Notes under the pieces: model-generated
Seen by the model: only the letters and a program-made list of their open reading frames with translations
The model's database searches: none
What the model was told of the DNA's origin: nothing
Made by a program: the position numbers and the translations under genes
Source of the DNA: JBBPXY01 sp038200435
Lineage (GTDB): Bacteria > Actinomycetota > Thermoleophilia > Solirubrobacterales > Solirubrobacteraceae
Direction of reading: 5' to 3'
Assembly (NCBI GenBank): GCA_038200435.1
Contig: JBBPXY010000021.1
Coordinates: forward strand, 1 to 19,667
Length of the DNA stretch: 19,667 nucleotides
Shown: piece by piece, positions 6,450-13,761 of the stretch
Numbering within the stretch: position 1 is the stretch's first letter
Layout of the letters: every line of letters starts with the position of its first letter

Positions 6450-6455
6450 TAGCCT
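6450..6455 (+). promoter_or_regulatory. Candidate -10 box (TAGCCT) for cysK
   Basis: TAGCCT ends 12 nt before the cysK ATG and is preceded by the stop of the DUF2269-like gene. No Shine-Dalgarno is visible before the ATG. The predicted transcript would have a leader of about 5 nt or none. Confidence 0.38.
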
Positions 6456-6467
6456 GATCGGCTACGG

Positions 6468-7397
6468 ATGTCCCAAATCCCGATCAACATTGCTGAACAT
6501 GTAGGGCGCACCCCGATGGTGCAGCTCACGCGCATGCTGCCGGACGGTGTCGACGCCGAACTGTTCGGCAAGCTCGAGTCGTTCAACCCGGGCGGCAGCG
6601 TCAAGGACCGCATCGGCGTGGCGATGATCGAGGCGGCGGAGAGTGCAGGGCGCATCGAGCCCGGCCGTACCACGATCGTCGAGGCCACGAGCGGCAATAC
6701 CGGAATCGCGCTCGCCTTCGTCTGCGCGGCCAAGGGCTATGAGCTCGTCTTGACTCTGCCGCAGGGTATGAGCCGCGAGCGCGAGGGGCTACTGCGGCTC
6801 TACGGCGCTCGCGTGGAGGTGATCGAGTCACTCGGCGGGATGAACGAGGCGATGGAGGCCGCCCGGGCGATGGCCACGCACGACGACGTCTTCCTGCCCG
6901 ATCAGTTCGCCAACCCCGCCAACCCCGAGGTGCACCGGCTCACCACGGGACCCGAGCTGCTCGAAGCTCTCGAAGGCCGCATCGACGTGTTCGTCGCCGG
7001 CGTGGGCACGGGGGGAACGATCACGGGAGCCGGTCAGGCGCTGAAGGCGCACAACCCGTCGTGTCGCATCGTCGCCGCCGAGCCCACGAGCTCGCCCGTT
7101 CTCGCCGGGGGGCGCCCCGGACCGCACAAGATTCAGGGCATCGGCGCCGGCTTCGTGCCCCCAGTGCTCGATCGCGGCGTGCTCGACGAGGTGATCTCCG
7201 TCGGCGACGACGAGGCGATCGCGACCGCGCAGTTGCTCGCGCGGCGCGAGGGCATCCTCGCGGGAATCTCGTGCGGTGCCGCCGTCTGGGCGGCGATGGA
7301 GGTCGCGCGCCGCCCCGAGTCACGCGGGCAGCGGATCGCGACGGTGCTGCCCGACTCGGGCGAGCGCTACGTCTCGATGCCGTTCTTCGCGCCTTAG
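6468..7397 (+). CDS. cysK: Cysteine synthase (O-acetylserine sulfhydrylase)
   Basis: A 309-residue PLP enzyme of fold type II that makes L-cysteine from O-acetylserine and sulfide in the cytoplasm. The PLP lysine is K46 in NPGGSVKDR. The substrate loop is TSGNTG at 74-79. The phosphate-binding loop is GTGGTITG near residue 180. The pyridine nitrogen contact is S268 in GISCGAA. The C-terminal PDSGERY motif is present. Length and order are standard for CysK; the extended form with a CBS domain (cystathionine beta-synthase) is excluded by length. cysE follows after 37 nt, so the two steps of the pathway are adjacent. CysM-type specificity cannot be ruled out from sequence alone. Confidence 0.95.
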   Translation: MSQIPINIAEHVGRTPMVQLTRMLPDGVDAELFGKLESFNPGGSVKDRIGVAMIEAAESAGRIEPGRTTIVEATSGNTGIALAFVCAAKGYELVLTLPQGMSREREGLLRLYGARVEVIESLGGMNEAMEAARAMATHDDVFLPDQFANPANPEVHRLTTGPELLEALEGRIDVFVAGVGTGGTITGAGQALKAHNPSCRIVAAEPTSSPVLAGGRPGPHKIQGIGAGFVPPVLDRGVLDEVISVGDDEAIATAQLLARREGILAGISCGAAVWAAMEVARRPESRGQRIATVLPDSGERYVSMPFFAP

Positions 7398-7417
7398 CCT
7401 TCAGCCCGCCGGCACCC

Positions 7418-7423
7418 TAAGCT
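7418..7423 (+). promoter_or_regulatory. Candidate -10 box (TAAGCT) for cysE
   Basis: TAAGCT ends 11 nt before the cysE ATG, inside the 37-nt gap after cysK. cysE may thus have its own start site as well as being read through from cysK. No Shine-Dalgarno precedes the ATG. Confidence 0.35.
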
Positions 7424-7434
7424 TCGCCTGAGCC

Positions 7435-8178
7435 ATGTTCGGCCTGGGAACCGCAGCCCGCGTGATCGGGGAGATTCGCCGCGACGTTGCCGCCGCGCAC
7501 GACCGTGACCCGGCCGCGCGTGGGGTGGGGGCCGGGGAGATCCTCGCCAGCTGGCCCGGGGTGCATGCACTGCTCTCGCACCGTCTGGCCCATGCCCTCG
7601 ACGAGGCCGGCATCCCGATTCTCCCGCGGGCGATCGCGAACTCTGCGCGCACCCTGACCGGTATCGAGATCCATCCGGCTGCGCAGATCGGCCGCCACTT
7701 CTTCATCGATCACGGGATGGGAGTCGTCGTCGGGGAGACCGCCGAGATCGGAGACAACGTGACGCTCTACCAGGGCGTGACGCTCGGCGGTACCGGCTTC
7801 GCCACGGGCAAGCGCCACCCGACCGTGGAGGAGAACGTCACGATCGGTTCGGGGGCGAAGCTGCTCGGGCCGATCCGCATCGGCCACGGATCGAAGATCG
7901 GCGCGAACACGGTGGTGATCCACGACGTCCCTCCGATGTCGACGGTCGTGGGCAACCCCGGCCATCCCGTGCGTGTCGACGGGCGGCGAATCGAGGGCCC
8001 GGACGCCGATTGGGTGCACCTGCCTGACCCGATCGCCGACGCTCTCCAGGGCCTCGCGAGCCGAATAGACGCCCTGGAGCGCGCGCTGGCCGACGCGGTG
8101 GGAGACGAGGTCGAGCCTCCGCCGGCCAAGGTCACGCCGCTACGGCCGGTCCGCGGCCCCAACCCCGCCGGGGGCTAG
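7435..8178 (+). CDS. cysE: Serine O-acetyltransferase
   Basis: A 247-residue acetyltransferase that makes O-acetylserine from serine and acetyl-CoA, the step before CysK. The N-terminal helical part (residues 1-70) leads into a left-handed beta-helix of hexapeptide repeats from about residue 76 (IEIHPAAQIG onward to 175). The catalytic pair D92-H93 is in IDHGMG, and H128 is in GKRHPT. This is the compact, EpsC-like form. Beyond the usual end there is a tail of about 60 residues with a helical, possibly coiled-coil stretch (about 200-222), then a Pro-rich end. The tail replaces the classic C-terminal Ile used to dock into CysK, so a CysE-CysK complex of the E. coli type is not obvious. The TAG stop overlaps the stop of the convergent Qng1 gene. 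Confidence 0.94.
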   Translation: MFGLGTAARVIGEIRRDVAAAHDRDPAARGVGAGEILASWPGVHALLSHRLAHALDEAGIPILPRAIANSARTLTGIEIHPAAQIGRHFFIDHGMGVVVGETAEIGDNVTLYQGVTLGGTGFATGKRHPTVEENVTIGSGAKLLGPIRIGHGSKIGANTVVIHDVPPMSTVVGNPGHPVRVDGRRIEGPDADWVHLPDPIADALQGLASRIDALERALADAVGDEVEPPPAKVTPLRPVRGPNPAGG

Positions 8179-9086
8179 TAGGCAGTGCACCGCGCGCGGT
8201 GTCGCGGCGAAGCCTTGTAGCGAGGCTCGCCTCCGCGGGTCCACAGCAACTCGTCGACCCGATAGGCCGCAAGATCGGGGCGTCGCTCGATGATCTGCTC
8301 GACAGCGTGCAGCGCGCACGCGCGAATCTCGACCTCCTCGGTCGATCCGTGCTCGAGCAGCTCCCCGGCTTCGATCCGCTCGATGAGAGACGGGGCAAAC
8401 CGCAGCACGCCGTCGCGCCTCAACACGTGCGGAACGAGGTTGTCGGCGAACATCGTCAACCGGCGGAGATCGGGGAAGTCGGCGACGCCGGCGCGGGCCA
8501 GATCAGCCGCGAGGATCTGCGCACGCTTGAAGAAGGGCACCTCGAGGCCGCGGTAGATGGAGACGTCGCGCCACCCGGGCCACGTCGCCATGTACTCGAC
8601 CAGGGCGACGGCCGATCCCTCCGCCGCGCGCACGACGCCCAGCCAGTCGCCGGCGAAGTCGGCCGTGATCCGCTGACCCGCCTCTCGTAGCGCGGCGGCG
8701 TACAGGGCCATGAGCTCGTGATCTGGCTGCTGGCCGAGCATCTCCGCTACCTCCGTCGCGCCGATCTCGGCAAGCCTGCCGGGCGGCCATACGCCGTCGC
8801 GTTCCATTCGATCGTGTAACCCGGCCGCCACCGTGCCGTAGCCCGACTTGCCCGGCCGCTTGCGCAGCGTCGGGAACCAACCGGACCCGAAGTTGATGGC
8901 GTCGAGACACAGGATCAGAGCGGCCCGCTCGGTGGGCTCGGCGGCGCGCGGCGCTCCGGCGCCCGCGCCGCCGGGGACCGGCAGAGCAGCGGCATAGGAC
9001 GTCAGCGCGGCATCGTCGATCCGCACCTGGTACGAGGCCGCGGCGACCTCTGCGCATGCGGCCCGCACGGAGTCGACCAGCACCAT
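8175..9086 (-). CDS. Queuosine salvage protein (Qng1, DUF2419 family)
   Basis: A 303-residue protein of the DUF2419/Qng1 family. In eukaryotes and some bacteria this family releases queuine from queuosine 5'-phosphate so that the base can be reused for tRNA modification. Family features seen: LDAINFGSGWFPTLRKR at 61-77, EVPFFKRAQILAADL at 182-195, LTMFADNLVPHVLR at 210-223, GSTEEVEIRA at 247-256 and a C-terminal VDELLW. K187 and D215 are the likely catalytic pair by analogy with Lys and Asp reported for the human and Sphaerobacter proteins; that mapping is from memory. No queuosine synthesis or tgt gene is in the window. It is convergent with cysE (shared stop bases) and divergent from the GH6-like gene. 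The start follows a TACGCT box by 6 nt. Confidence 0.88.
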   Translation of the reverse strand: MVLVDSVRAACAEVAAASYQVRIDDAALTSYAAALPVPGGAGAGAPRAAEPTERAALILCLDAINFGSGWFPTLRKRPGKSGYGTVAAGLHDRMERDGVWPPGRLAEIGATEVAEMLGQQPDHELMALYAAALREAGQRITADFAGDWLGVVRAAEGSAVALVEYMATWPGWRDVSIYRGLEVPFFKRAQILAADLARAGVADFPDLRRLTMFADNLVPHVLRRDGVLRFAPSLIERIEAGELLEHGSTEEVEIRACALHAVEQIIERRPDLAAYRVDELLWTRGGEPRYKASPRHRARCTAY

Positions 9087-9092
9087 CGGTCG

Positions 9093-9098
9093 AGCGTA
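9093..9098 (-). promoter_or_regulatory. Candidate -10 box (TACGCT, minus strand) for the Qng1 gene
   Basis: On the minus strand TACGCT ends 6 nt before the ATG at 9086, with no Shine-Dalgarno in between, pointing to leaderless transcription. A TTGACC lies further upstream, but its spacing (about 22 nt) is too long for a normal -35. Confidence 0.4.
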
Positions 9099-9220
9099 AT
9101 GGGCGCGACATAAAGCATTGGGTCAAAAGAACCGATCACTTCCGCAGCGGCTCGTGTTGTGAGTCGTGCCTGGGCGAAACCGCTCCGTGACCTTCGACCG
9201 CCGATCGGATCTTCTGACAC

Positions 9221-10414
9221 ATGACCCCCGCTCCCCTGCGCGCCACCCGCTCCGCCGCTCTCGCCGCTCTGGCGGCGCTCTGCCTGCTCTGCACCCTGGG
9301 GGCCTCGGCTGCGTCTGCCCGCAACGCAACACCGTTGGCGCCGTGGGGCGGCACCTCGGCCGCCAACCCGGTGGCCGGCGTGAAGATCTGGCGCGAAGGG
9401 CCGCGATGGGGCCTGGCCGCCGGGCAGATCGCGCAATGGCTCGGCTACTCCAACCCGCGCGCCTCGTCGGTCTTCGGCGATCAGCTCTCCTGGGACGGAT
9501 TCTCGGGGCTGGTCTCGGTCCAGAAGCCGCGAATCGGGCCCGACGCCCAGCACAAGATCGACCTCATGATGAAGGTGGCCAGCCAACCGGAAACCAAGCG
9601 CTTCGGTGGCTTCAGCGGGTCAGGCTGGAAGCTCGAGGACGGCGTTCGGCGTCTCCTTCAGCGTGCGGAGCAGAACGCACCCTCGCAGGTGCCTCAGCTC
9701 TCGATCTACCGGCTGAACCACGTGCGCTGCGGGGGACACTCTGACTCGAGCGCCGATGCCGCCTCCTACCGTGCCTGGATCAATCGCTTCGTCGCGGGCA
9801 TCGGCCGTCGTCCGGCCGTCGTCTTCCTCGAACAGGATGCGCTCATTACCACTCCCTGCCTCAGCCACGGCGGGTTGACGGTCCGGATGGGCGAGATGCG
9901 CTACGCCGCTCAGCGGCTTGCGGCCCTCCCGCACGTCGTGGCCTACATGGACGCCGGGGCGTCGGACGCAGTCCCGGCCGGACGCACCGTGCAGCTCCTG
10001 CGGAGCGCCGGGGTGCGCTACATCCACGGCTTCTTCCTCAACTCGACCCACTTCAGCTGGACGAGCTCCGAGATGGCCTTCGGCCGCCGCGTCTCTCGCG
10101 GCTTGGGCGGCACGCACTTCGCCGTCAACACCGCGGTGAACGGCAACGGGCCCTTGCGCCCGGCCAGCCGCGTGCGCAGCGGCAACGAGGTGCTGTGCAA
10201 CCCGGCCGGACGTGCTTTGGGCCCGCGCCCCACCACCGCGACGGGAGATCCGCGCGTCGATGCCTTCGTATGGATTGGCAACATCGGCCGCTCGGGTGGC
10301 AAGTGCGGAGTGAGCCGCCTGGGCACGGGGACCTTCGACCCCGATCTCGCGCTCGGCCTCGCGTCGCGCGCCAACGAGCGCCTGGGGCCGACCTACCCGA
10401 GCCGGCCTTACTGA
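9221..10414 (+). CDS. Secreted glycoside hydrolase family 6-like protein
   Basis: A 397-residue exported protein. A signal peptide is clear: basic start, hydrophobic core at 11-27, and cleavage likely after ASA at 31-33. The body resembles GH6 (endoglucanases and cellobiohydrolases acting on beta-1,4-glucan): SIYRLNHVRCGG near 161-172, EQDAL with D206, YMDAG with D244, AVNTAVNGNG at 301-310 and AFVWIGNIGRSGGKC at 348-362. D206 matches the catalytic acid. The Asp normally found just before Cys in the RDC motif is R169, and the Asp of the GESDGTC-like motif is G359, so two positions important for catalysis in known GH6 enzymes are changed. It may have altered or no cellulase activity. There is no carbohydrate-binding module. 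Cys residues (170, 213, 326, 362) may form disulfides. Confidence 0.82.
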   Translation: MTPAPLRATRSAALAALAALCLLCTLGASAASARNATPLAPWGGTSAANPVAGVKIWREGPRWGLAAGQIAQWLGYSNPRASSVFGDQLSWDGFSGLVSVQKPRIGPDAQHKIDLMMKVASQPETKRFGGFSGSGWKLEDGVRRLLQRAEQNAPSQVPQLSIYRLNHVRCGGHSDSSADAASYRAWINRFVAGIGRRPAVVFLEQDALITTPCLSHGGLTVRMGEMRYAAQRLAALPHVVAYMDAGASDAVPAGRTVQLLRSAGVRYIHGFFLNSTHFSWTSSEMAFGRRVSRGLGGTHFAVNTAVNGNGPLRPASRVRSGNEVLCNPAGRALGPRPTTATGDPRVDAFVWIGNIGRSGGKCGVSRLGTGTFDPDLALGLASRANERLGPTYPSRPY

Positions 10415-10452
10415 GCCGCGCCGCATCCGCCGGCGACCGCCGCCCGCCTCGG

Positions 10453-10458
10453 TAACGT
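10453..10458 (+). promoter_or_regulatory. Candidate -10 box (TAACGT) for pcrA
   Basis: TAACGT ends 9 nt before the GTG start of the helicase gene. There is no Shine-Dalgarno in the interval. Confidence 0.38.
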
Positions 10459-10467
10459 GATCGGGCC

Positions 10468-13400
10468 GTGCCCGAAGCCCCTTCCGCCGACCGTCTGGAC
10501 GCCCTGCTTCAAGGGTTGAACCAGCCACAGCGTGAGGCGGTCACGCACGGCGAGGGGCCGCTCCTCATCCTCGCCGGAGCAGGGTCGGGCAAGACCCGCG
10601 TGCTCACGCACCGCATCGCCTACCTCATCGGGACGGGCGCGGCCGAGCCGAGTGAGATCCTCGCGATCACCTTCACGAACAAGGCCGCACAGGAGATGCG
10701 CGACCGCGTCGAGATGCTCGTGGGCGCGCGAACCCGTGCGATGTGGGTGATGACCTTCCACTCGGCCTGCGCCCGGATGCTCCGAGCCGAGGCTCACCGG
10801 CTGGGCTACACGCGCTCTTTCACGATCTACGACCAGGCCGACGCGCGCCGGCTCACGAAGCGCTGCATCGACGATCTCGGCATCGACCCCAAGCGGTTCA
10901 CGCCCGCCGCGATCCACTCGCAGATATCCGACGCCAAGAACAAGCTGCGCGACGCGGACGCCTACGGGAAGCTCGTCGGATCGTTCTTCGAGCAGACGGT
11001 CGCCGACGTCTACCGCCTGTACGAGTCCGAACTGCACCGCATGAACGCGATGGACTTCGACGATCTGCTCGTCCGCGCGGTGAACGTGCTCGAGCTCTTC
11101 CCCGAGGTGCGCGAGCGCTACTCGAACGCCTTCCGCTGGGTGCTCGTCGATGAGTACCAGGACACGAACGCCGCGCAGTACCGGTGGCTGCAGCTGCTGG
11201 CGGGGAAGGAGGGGAACCTGCTCGTCGTGGGGGATGACGACCAGTGTCTCGTCGAAGGCACGCAGGTCACCATGGGCGACGGATCGCTCCGTCCCATTGA
11301 GGAGATCACAGAGGGGGACGAGGTTCTGTCGTGTTACGGGAGCGGCGACTTTCGGCCCGCGCCGGTGACCGCGAAGCACCGTGCTTTCAAGGAAGAGGCA
11401 ATCGAGATCACGATGGAGAGCGGCAGGAAGCTGATCAGCACGCCCGAGCACGTGCATTTTGCGGGATACAAGCTCGGGACAACTCCACAGCTCCACATGA
11501 CATACCTGATGTGGAAGCGAGATGTCGGCTTTCGTGTTGGCACCAGCCGTACCTACACGGCGAGTCAGGTAAAGCCCGTCGTTGGCGTCGCTCAGCGGGC
11601 GCGCGCGGAGGCGGCAGACGCGGCGTGGGTCATTTCGGTGCACGGCACCGAGAGCGAGGCTCGGTTCGCGGAGTCGCTGCTGGCGGCGCGCTACTCGTTG
11701 CCGACGGTGCCGTTCAAGGCCAGACGCAGCGTCGGTGGCTTGGAGGCGGGCCTCGTCGGCCGCCAGGATCTGATCGATGAGCTGTTCGAGGAGCTCGATA
11801 CGGAGAGCACCGGCCATCAGCTTCTCGTTGACCAGGGACTTCGGTTCCAAAAACCGCATTGCAGCCCACAGACCTACACGGGGCGAGACGGCCGCGACCT
11901 TGTACGTCGCCGCCGGCTCGCGGTGAGCTTGTGTGGCGACCGTCGCGGCACGAAGTCACTGCACCGCATGGCGCTGTTCGGCTACGACGAGGGCGGAAGA
12001 GAGGCACTCGAGCGGATTGGCCTTTCGGTGCGTCCGGCGCGGCGCGGATCTCACGGATGGCGGTTCGAGACGGCGACTCAGAGCATGCGAGACCTTGCGC
12101 GCACCGTGGAGCAGATCAGCTCGGTGCTCGACGTCACCGTGTGCTACACGGCTCGCCTCGGTACCCAATCGCCCGGAGGGCCTCAGGGGAACTCGCTGCC
12201 GTTCACGAGCGCCGCGTCGGTACGACCCGGGATGGCCATGTTCGATGCCGACGGGGGGTACGACCTAGTCCGCACGGTCGAGGAGGTCCTCATCGACCGG
12301 CCCGTCTACGACATAGACGTGGCCGGCACCCACAACTTCGTCGCCAACGGCCTGGTAACCCACAATTCCGTCTACGGCTTCCGCGGAGCCGACGTCACGA
12401 ACATCTTAAATTTCGAAGACGACCGCCCGGACGCCCACGTCGTCAAGCTCGAGCAGAACTACCGCTCGACGCAGACCATCCTCTCCGCGGCCAACGGCGT
12501 CGTGGCCAACAACCGGGGGCGCAAGAGCAAGTCGCTGTGGACCGAGCTTGGTCAGGGCGACTCGATCAAGATCCGCGAGCTCGACGACGAGCACTCCGAG
12601 GCGCGGTTCGTGGCGGGTGAGATCGAGCGGATCGTCGACGAGGGAGTCTCGCGCGCGGAGATCGCCGTCTTCTATCGCACGAACGCGCAGTCGCGGGTGC
12701 TCGAGGACACGCTCGTGCGCGCTCAGATCGGCTACCAGGTCGTCGGCGGCACGAAGTTCTACGAGCGCGCCGAGATCCGCGACGCGATCGCGTATCTGAC
12801 CGCGCTGGTGAACCCGCAGGACACCGGCGCCTTCACGCGGGTAGCCAACTCGCCCAAGCGCGGCATCGGGCAGACGTCGCTCTCCCGCGTGATCGCGTGG
12901 GCGAACACCATGGGGACGACGGTGTGGGAGGCCGCCGCCGAGCCGGAGACGATTCCGTCGCTCGGCGCGGCCGCGGTCAAGTCGCTCAGCCGCTTCATGG
13001 GCACGATGCAGGTGCTGCGCGAGCGTGCCGCGTCCAACCCGCCGATAGCCGAGCTGCTCGAGGAGCTGCTGGCCGAGACGGGCTATCTCGAAGCGCTCGA
13101 AGCCGAGCGCACGATCGAGGCTCAGGGCCGCACCGAGAACCTGCATGCGCTGGTCGAGGGCGCCCGCGAGTACGACGGGACCGCGGAGGATCCGTCCCTC
13201 GCCGACTACCTCCAGCAGGTCGCGCTCAAGTCCGACATCGACGGTCTCAAGGACGACGAGGGCCTCGTCACGCTGATGACGCTCCACAACGCCAAGGGCC
13301 TCGAGTTCCCGATCGTTTTCATGATCGGCTGCGAGGAGGGGATCTTCCCGCACTCGCGCGCCCTCGACGAGGGCGGTCTCGAGGAGGAGCGACGGCTCTG

Positions 13401-13761
13401 CTACGTCGGCATCACGCGCGCCGAGCGCGAGCTGTACATGACCTACGCGCGCACGCGCAACGTGTTCGGCGCACGCTCGTACGGCGCTCGCAGCCGCTTT
13501 CTCGACGAGGTGCCGCCCGCGCTCACCGACCGCGAGGAGCGTGGTTTGGGCCGAGGTGCGCGGCCGCCCGCGATGGTCTGGGGCGACGACGACGAGAAGG
13601 CCGCGCCGGTGGCCTACCGCCTGGGTGACGACGTGCGCCATGCCGCCTTCGGTGTGGGCAAGGTCATCTCGGTTGAGCCTGGAGGCATAGTCGTCCTGCA
13701 CTTCCGCGACCACGGCGACCGCAAGTTCGTCGCCGACCTCGCGCCTCTTTCTCACGCATGA
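10468..13761 (+). CDS. pcrA: ATP-dependent DNA helicase PcrA/UvrD with intein
   Basis: A 1097-residue precursor of a superfamily 1A 3'-5' helicase acting in nucleotide excision repair and replication-conflict removal. Walker A is GAGSGKT at 37-43. Motif Ia is TFTNKAA. Motif II is DEYQD at 228-232. Motif III is split by the intein, between Q259 (VGDDDQ) and S634 (SVYGFRGA). Later motifs include KLEQNYRSTQTI, LMTLHNAKGLEFP and CYVGITRAERELY. After intein removal the protein is 723 residues, normal for PcrA. The C-terminus (YRLGDDVRHAAFGVGKVISVE onward) is the Tudor-like domain that in PcrA binds RNA polymerase. The start is GTG behind a TAACGT box. folD begins within the stop codon (ATGA overlap), so the two are translationally coupled. 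The helicase needs splicing, because motif III contacts ATP and ssDNA. Confidence 0.96.
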   Translation: MPEAPSADRLDALLQGLNQPQREAVTHGEGPLLILAGAGSGKTRVLTHRIAYLIGTGAAEPSEILAITFTNKAAQEMRDRVEMLVGARTRAMWVMTFHSACARMLRAEAHRLGYTRSFTIYDQADARRLTKRCIDDLGIDPKRFTPAAIHSQISDAKNKLRDADAYGKLVGSFFEQTVADVYRLYESELHRMNAMDFDDLLVRAVNVLELFPEVRERYSNAFRWVLVDEYQDTNAAQYRWLQLLAGKEGNLLVVGDDDQCLVEGTQVTMGDGSLRPIEEITEGDEVLSCYGSGDFRPAPVTAKHRAFKEEAIEITMESGRKLISTPEHVHFAGYKLGTTPQLHMTYLMWKRDVGFRVGTSRTYTASQVKPVVGVAQRARAEAADAAWVISVHGTESEARFAESLLAARYSLPTVPFKARRSVGGLEAGLVGRQDLIDELFEELDTESTGHQLLVDQGLRFQKPHCSPQTYTGRDGRDLVRRRRLAVSLCGDRRGTKSLHRMALFGYDEGGREALERIGLSVRPARRGSHGWRFETATQSMRDLARTVEQISSVLDVTVCYTARLGTQSPGGPQGNSLPFTSAASVRPGMAMFDADGGYDLVRTVEEVLIDRPVYDIDVAGTHNFVANGLVTHNSVYGFRGADVTNILNFEDDRPDAHVVKLEQNYRSTQTILSAANGVVANNRGRKSKSLWTELGQGDSIKIRELDDEHSEARFVAGEIERIVDEGVSRAEIAVFYRTNAQSRVLEDTLVRAQIGYQVVGGTKFYERAEIRDAIAYLTALVNPQDTGAFTRVANSPKRGIGQTSLSRVIAWANTMGTTVWEAAAEPETIPSLGAAAVKSLSRFMGTMQVLRERAASNPPIAELLEELLAETGYLEALEAERTIEAQGRTENLHALVEGAREYDGTAEDPSLADYLQQVALKSDIDGLKDDEGLVTLMTLHNAKGLEFPIVFMIGCEEGIFPHSRALDEGGLEEERRLCYVGITRAERELYMTYARTRNVFGARSYGARSRFLDEVPPALTDREERGLGRGARPPAMVWGDDDEKAAPVAYRLGDDVRHAAFGVGKVISVEPGGIVVLHFRDHGDRKFVADLAPLSHA
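11245..12366 (+). mobile_element. Intein in PcrA motif III (374 residues)
   Basis: An in-frame protein insertion running from Cys1 (CLVEGTQVTMGDGSLRPIEEI, block A) to Asn374. Block B is STPEH with its conserved TxxH at 66-69. Block F is YDIDVAGTHNFVANG at 355-369, and block G is VTHN followed by extein Ser. All residues needed for standard splicing are present: Cys1, the block B His, penultimate His373, Asn374 and +1 Ser. The middle (about residues 80-345) is larger than needed for splicing and lacks a recognisable LAGLIDADG dodecapeptide. Residues 86-150 show an order of motifs like a GIY-YIG fold (see findings). Residues 155-300 contain a strand-helix-strand-strand-helix pattern that I cannot assign. 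Splicing is expected; homing activity is uncertain. Confidence 0.93.

Noticed and set aside
7393..7421. CTTAG/CTAAG inverted repeat between cysK and cysE as a terminator
   Set aside because: Only 5-bp AT-containing arms with a 19-nt loop and no T tract; it overlaps the candidate -10 of cysE, so chance symmetry is more likely.
10408..11859. Long minus-strand frame of 483 codons opposite the helicase and intein
   Set aside because: Antisense to Walker A, motif II and the intein start; no family features.
12406..13755. Long minus-strand frame of 449 codons opposite pcrA
   Set aside because: It is the complement of conserved helicase motifs; long antisense frames are expected in GC-rich genes with biased codons. 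No domain is recognisable.
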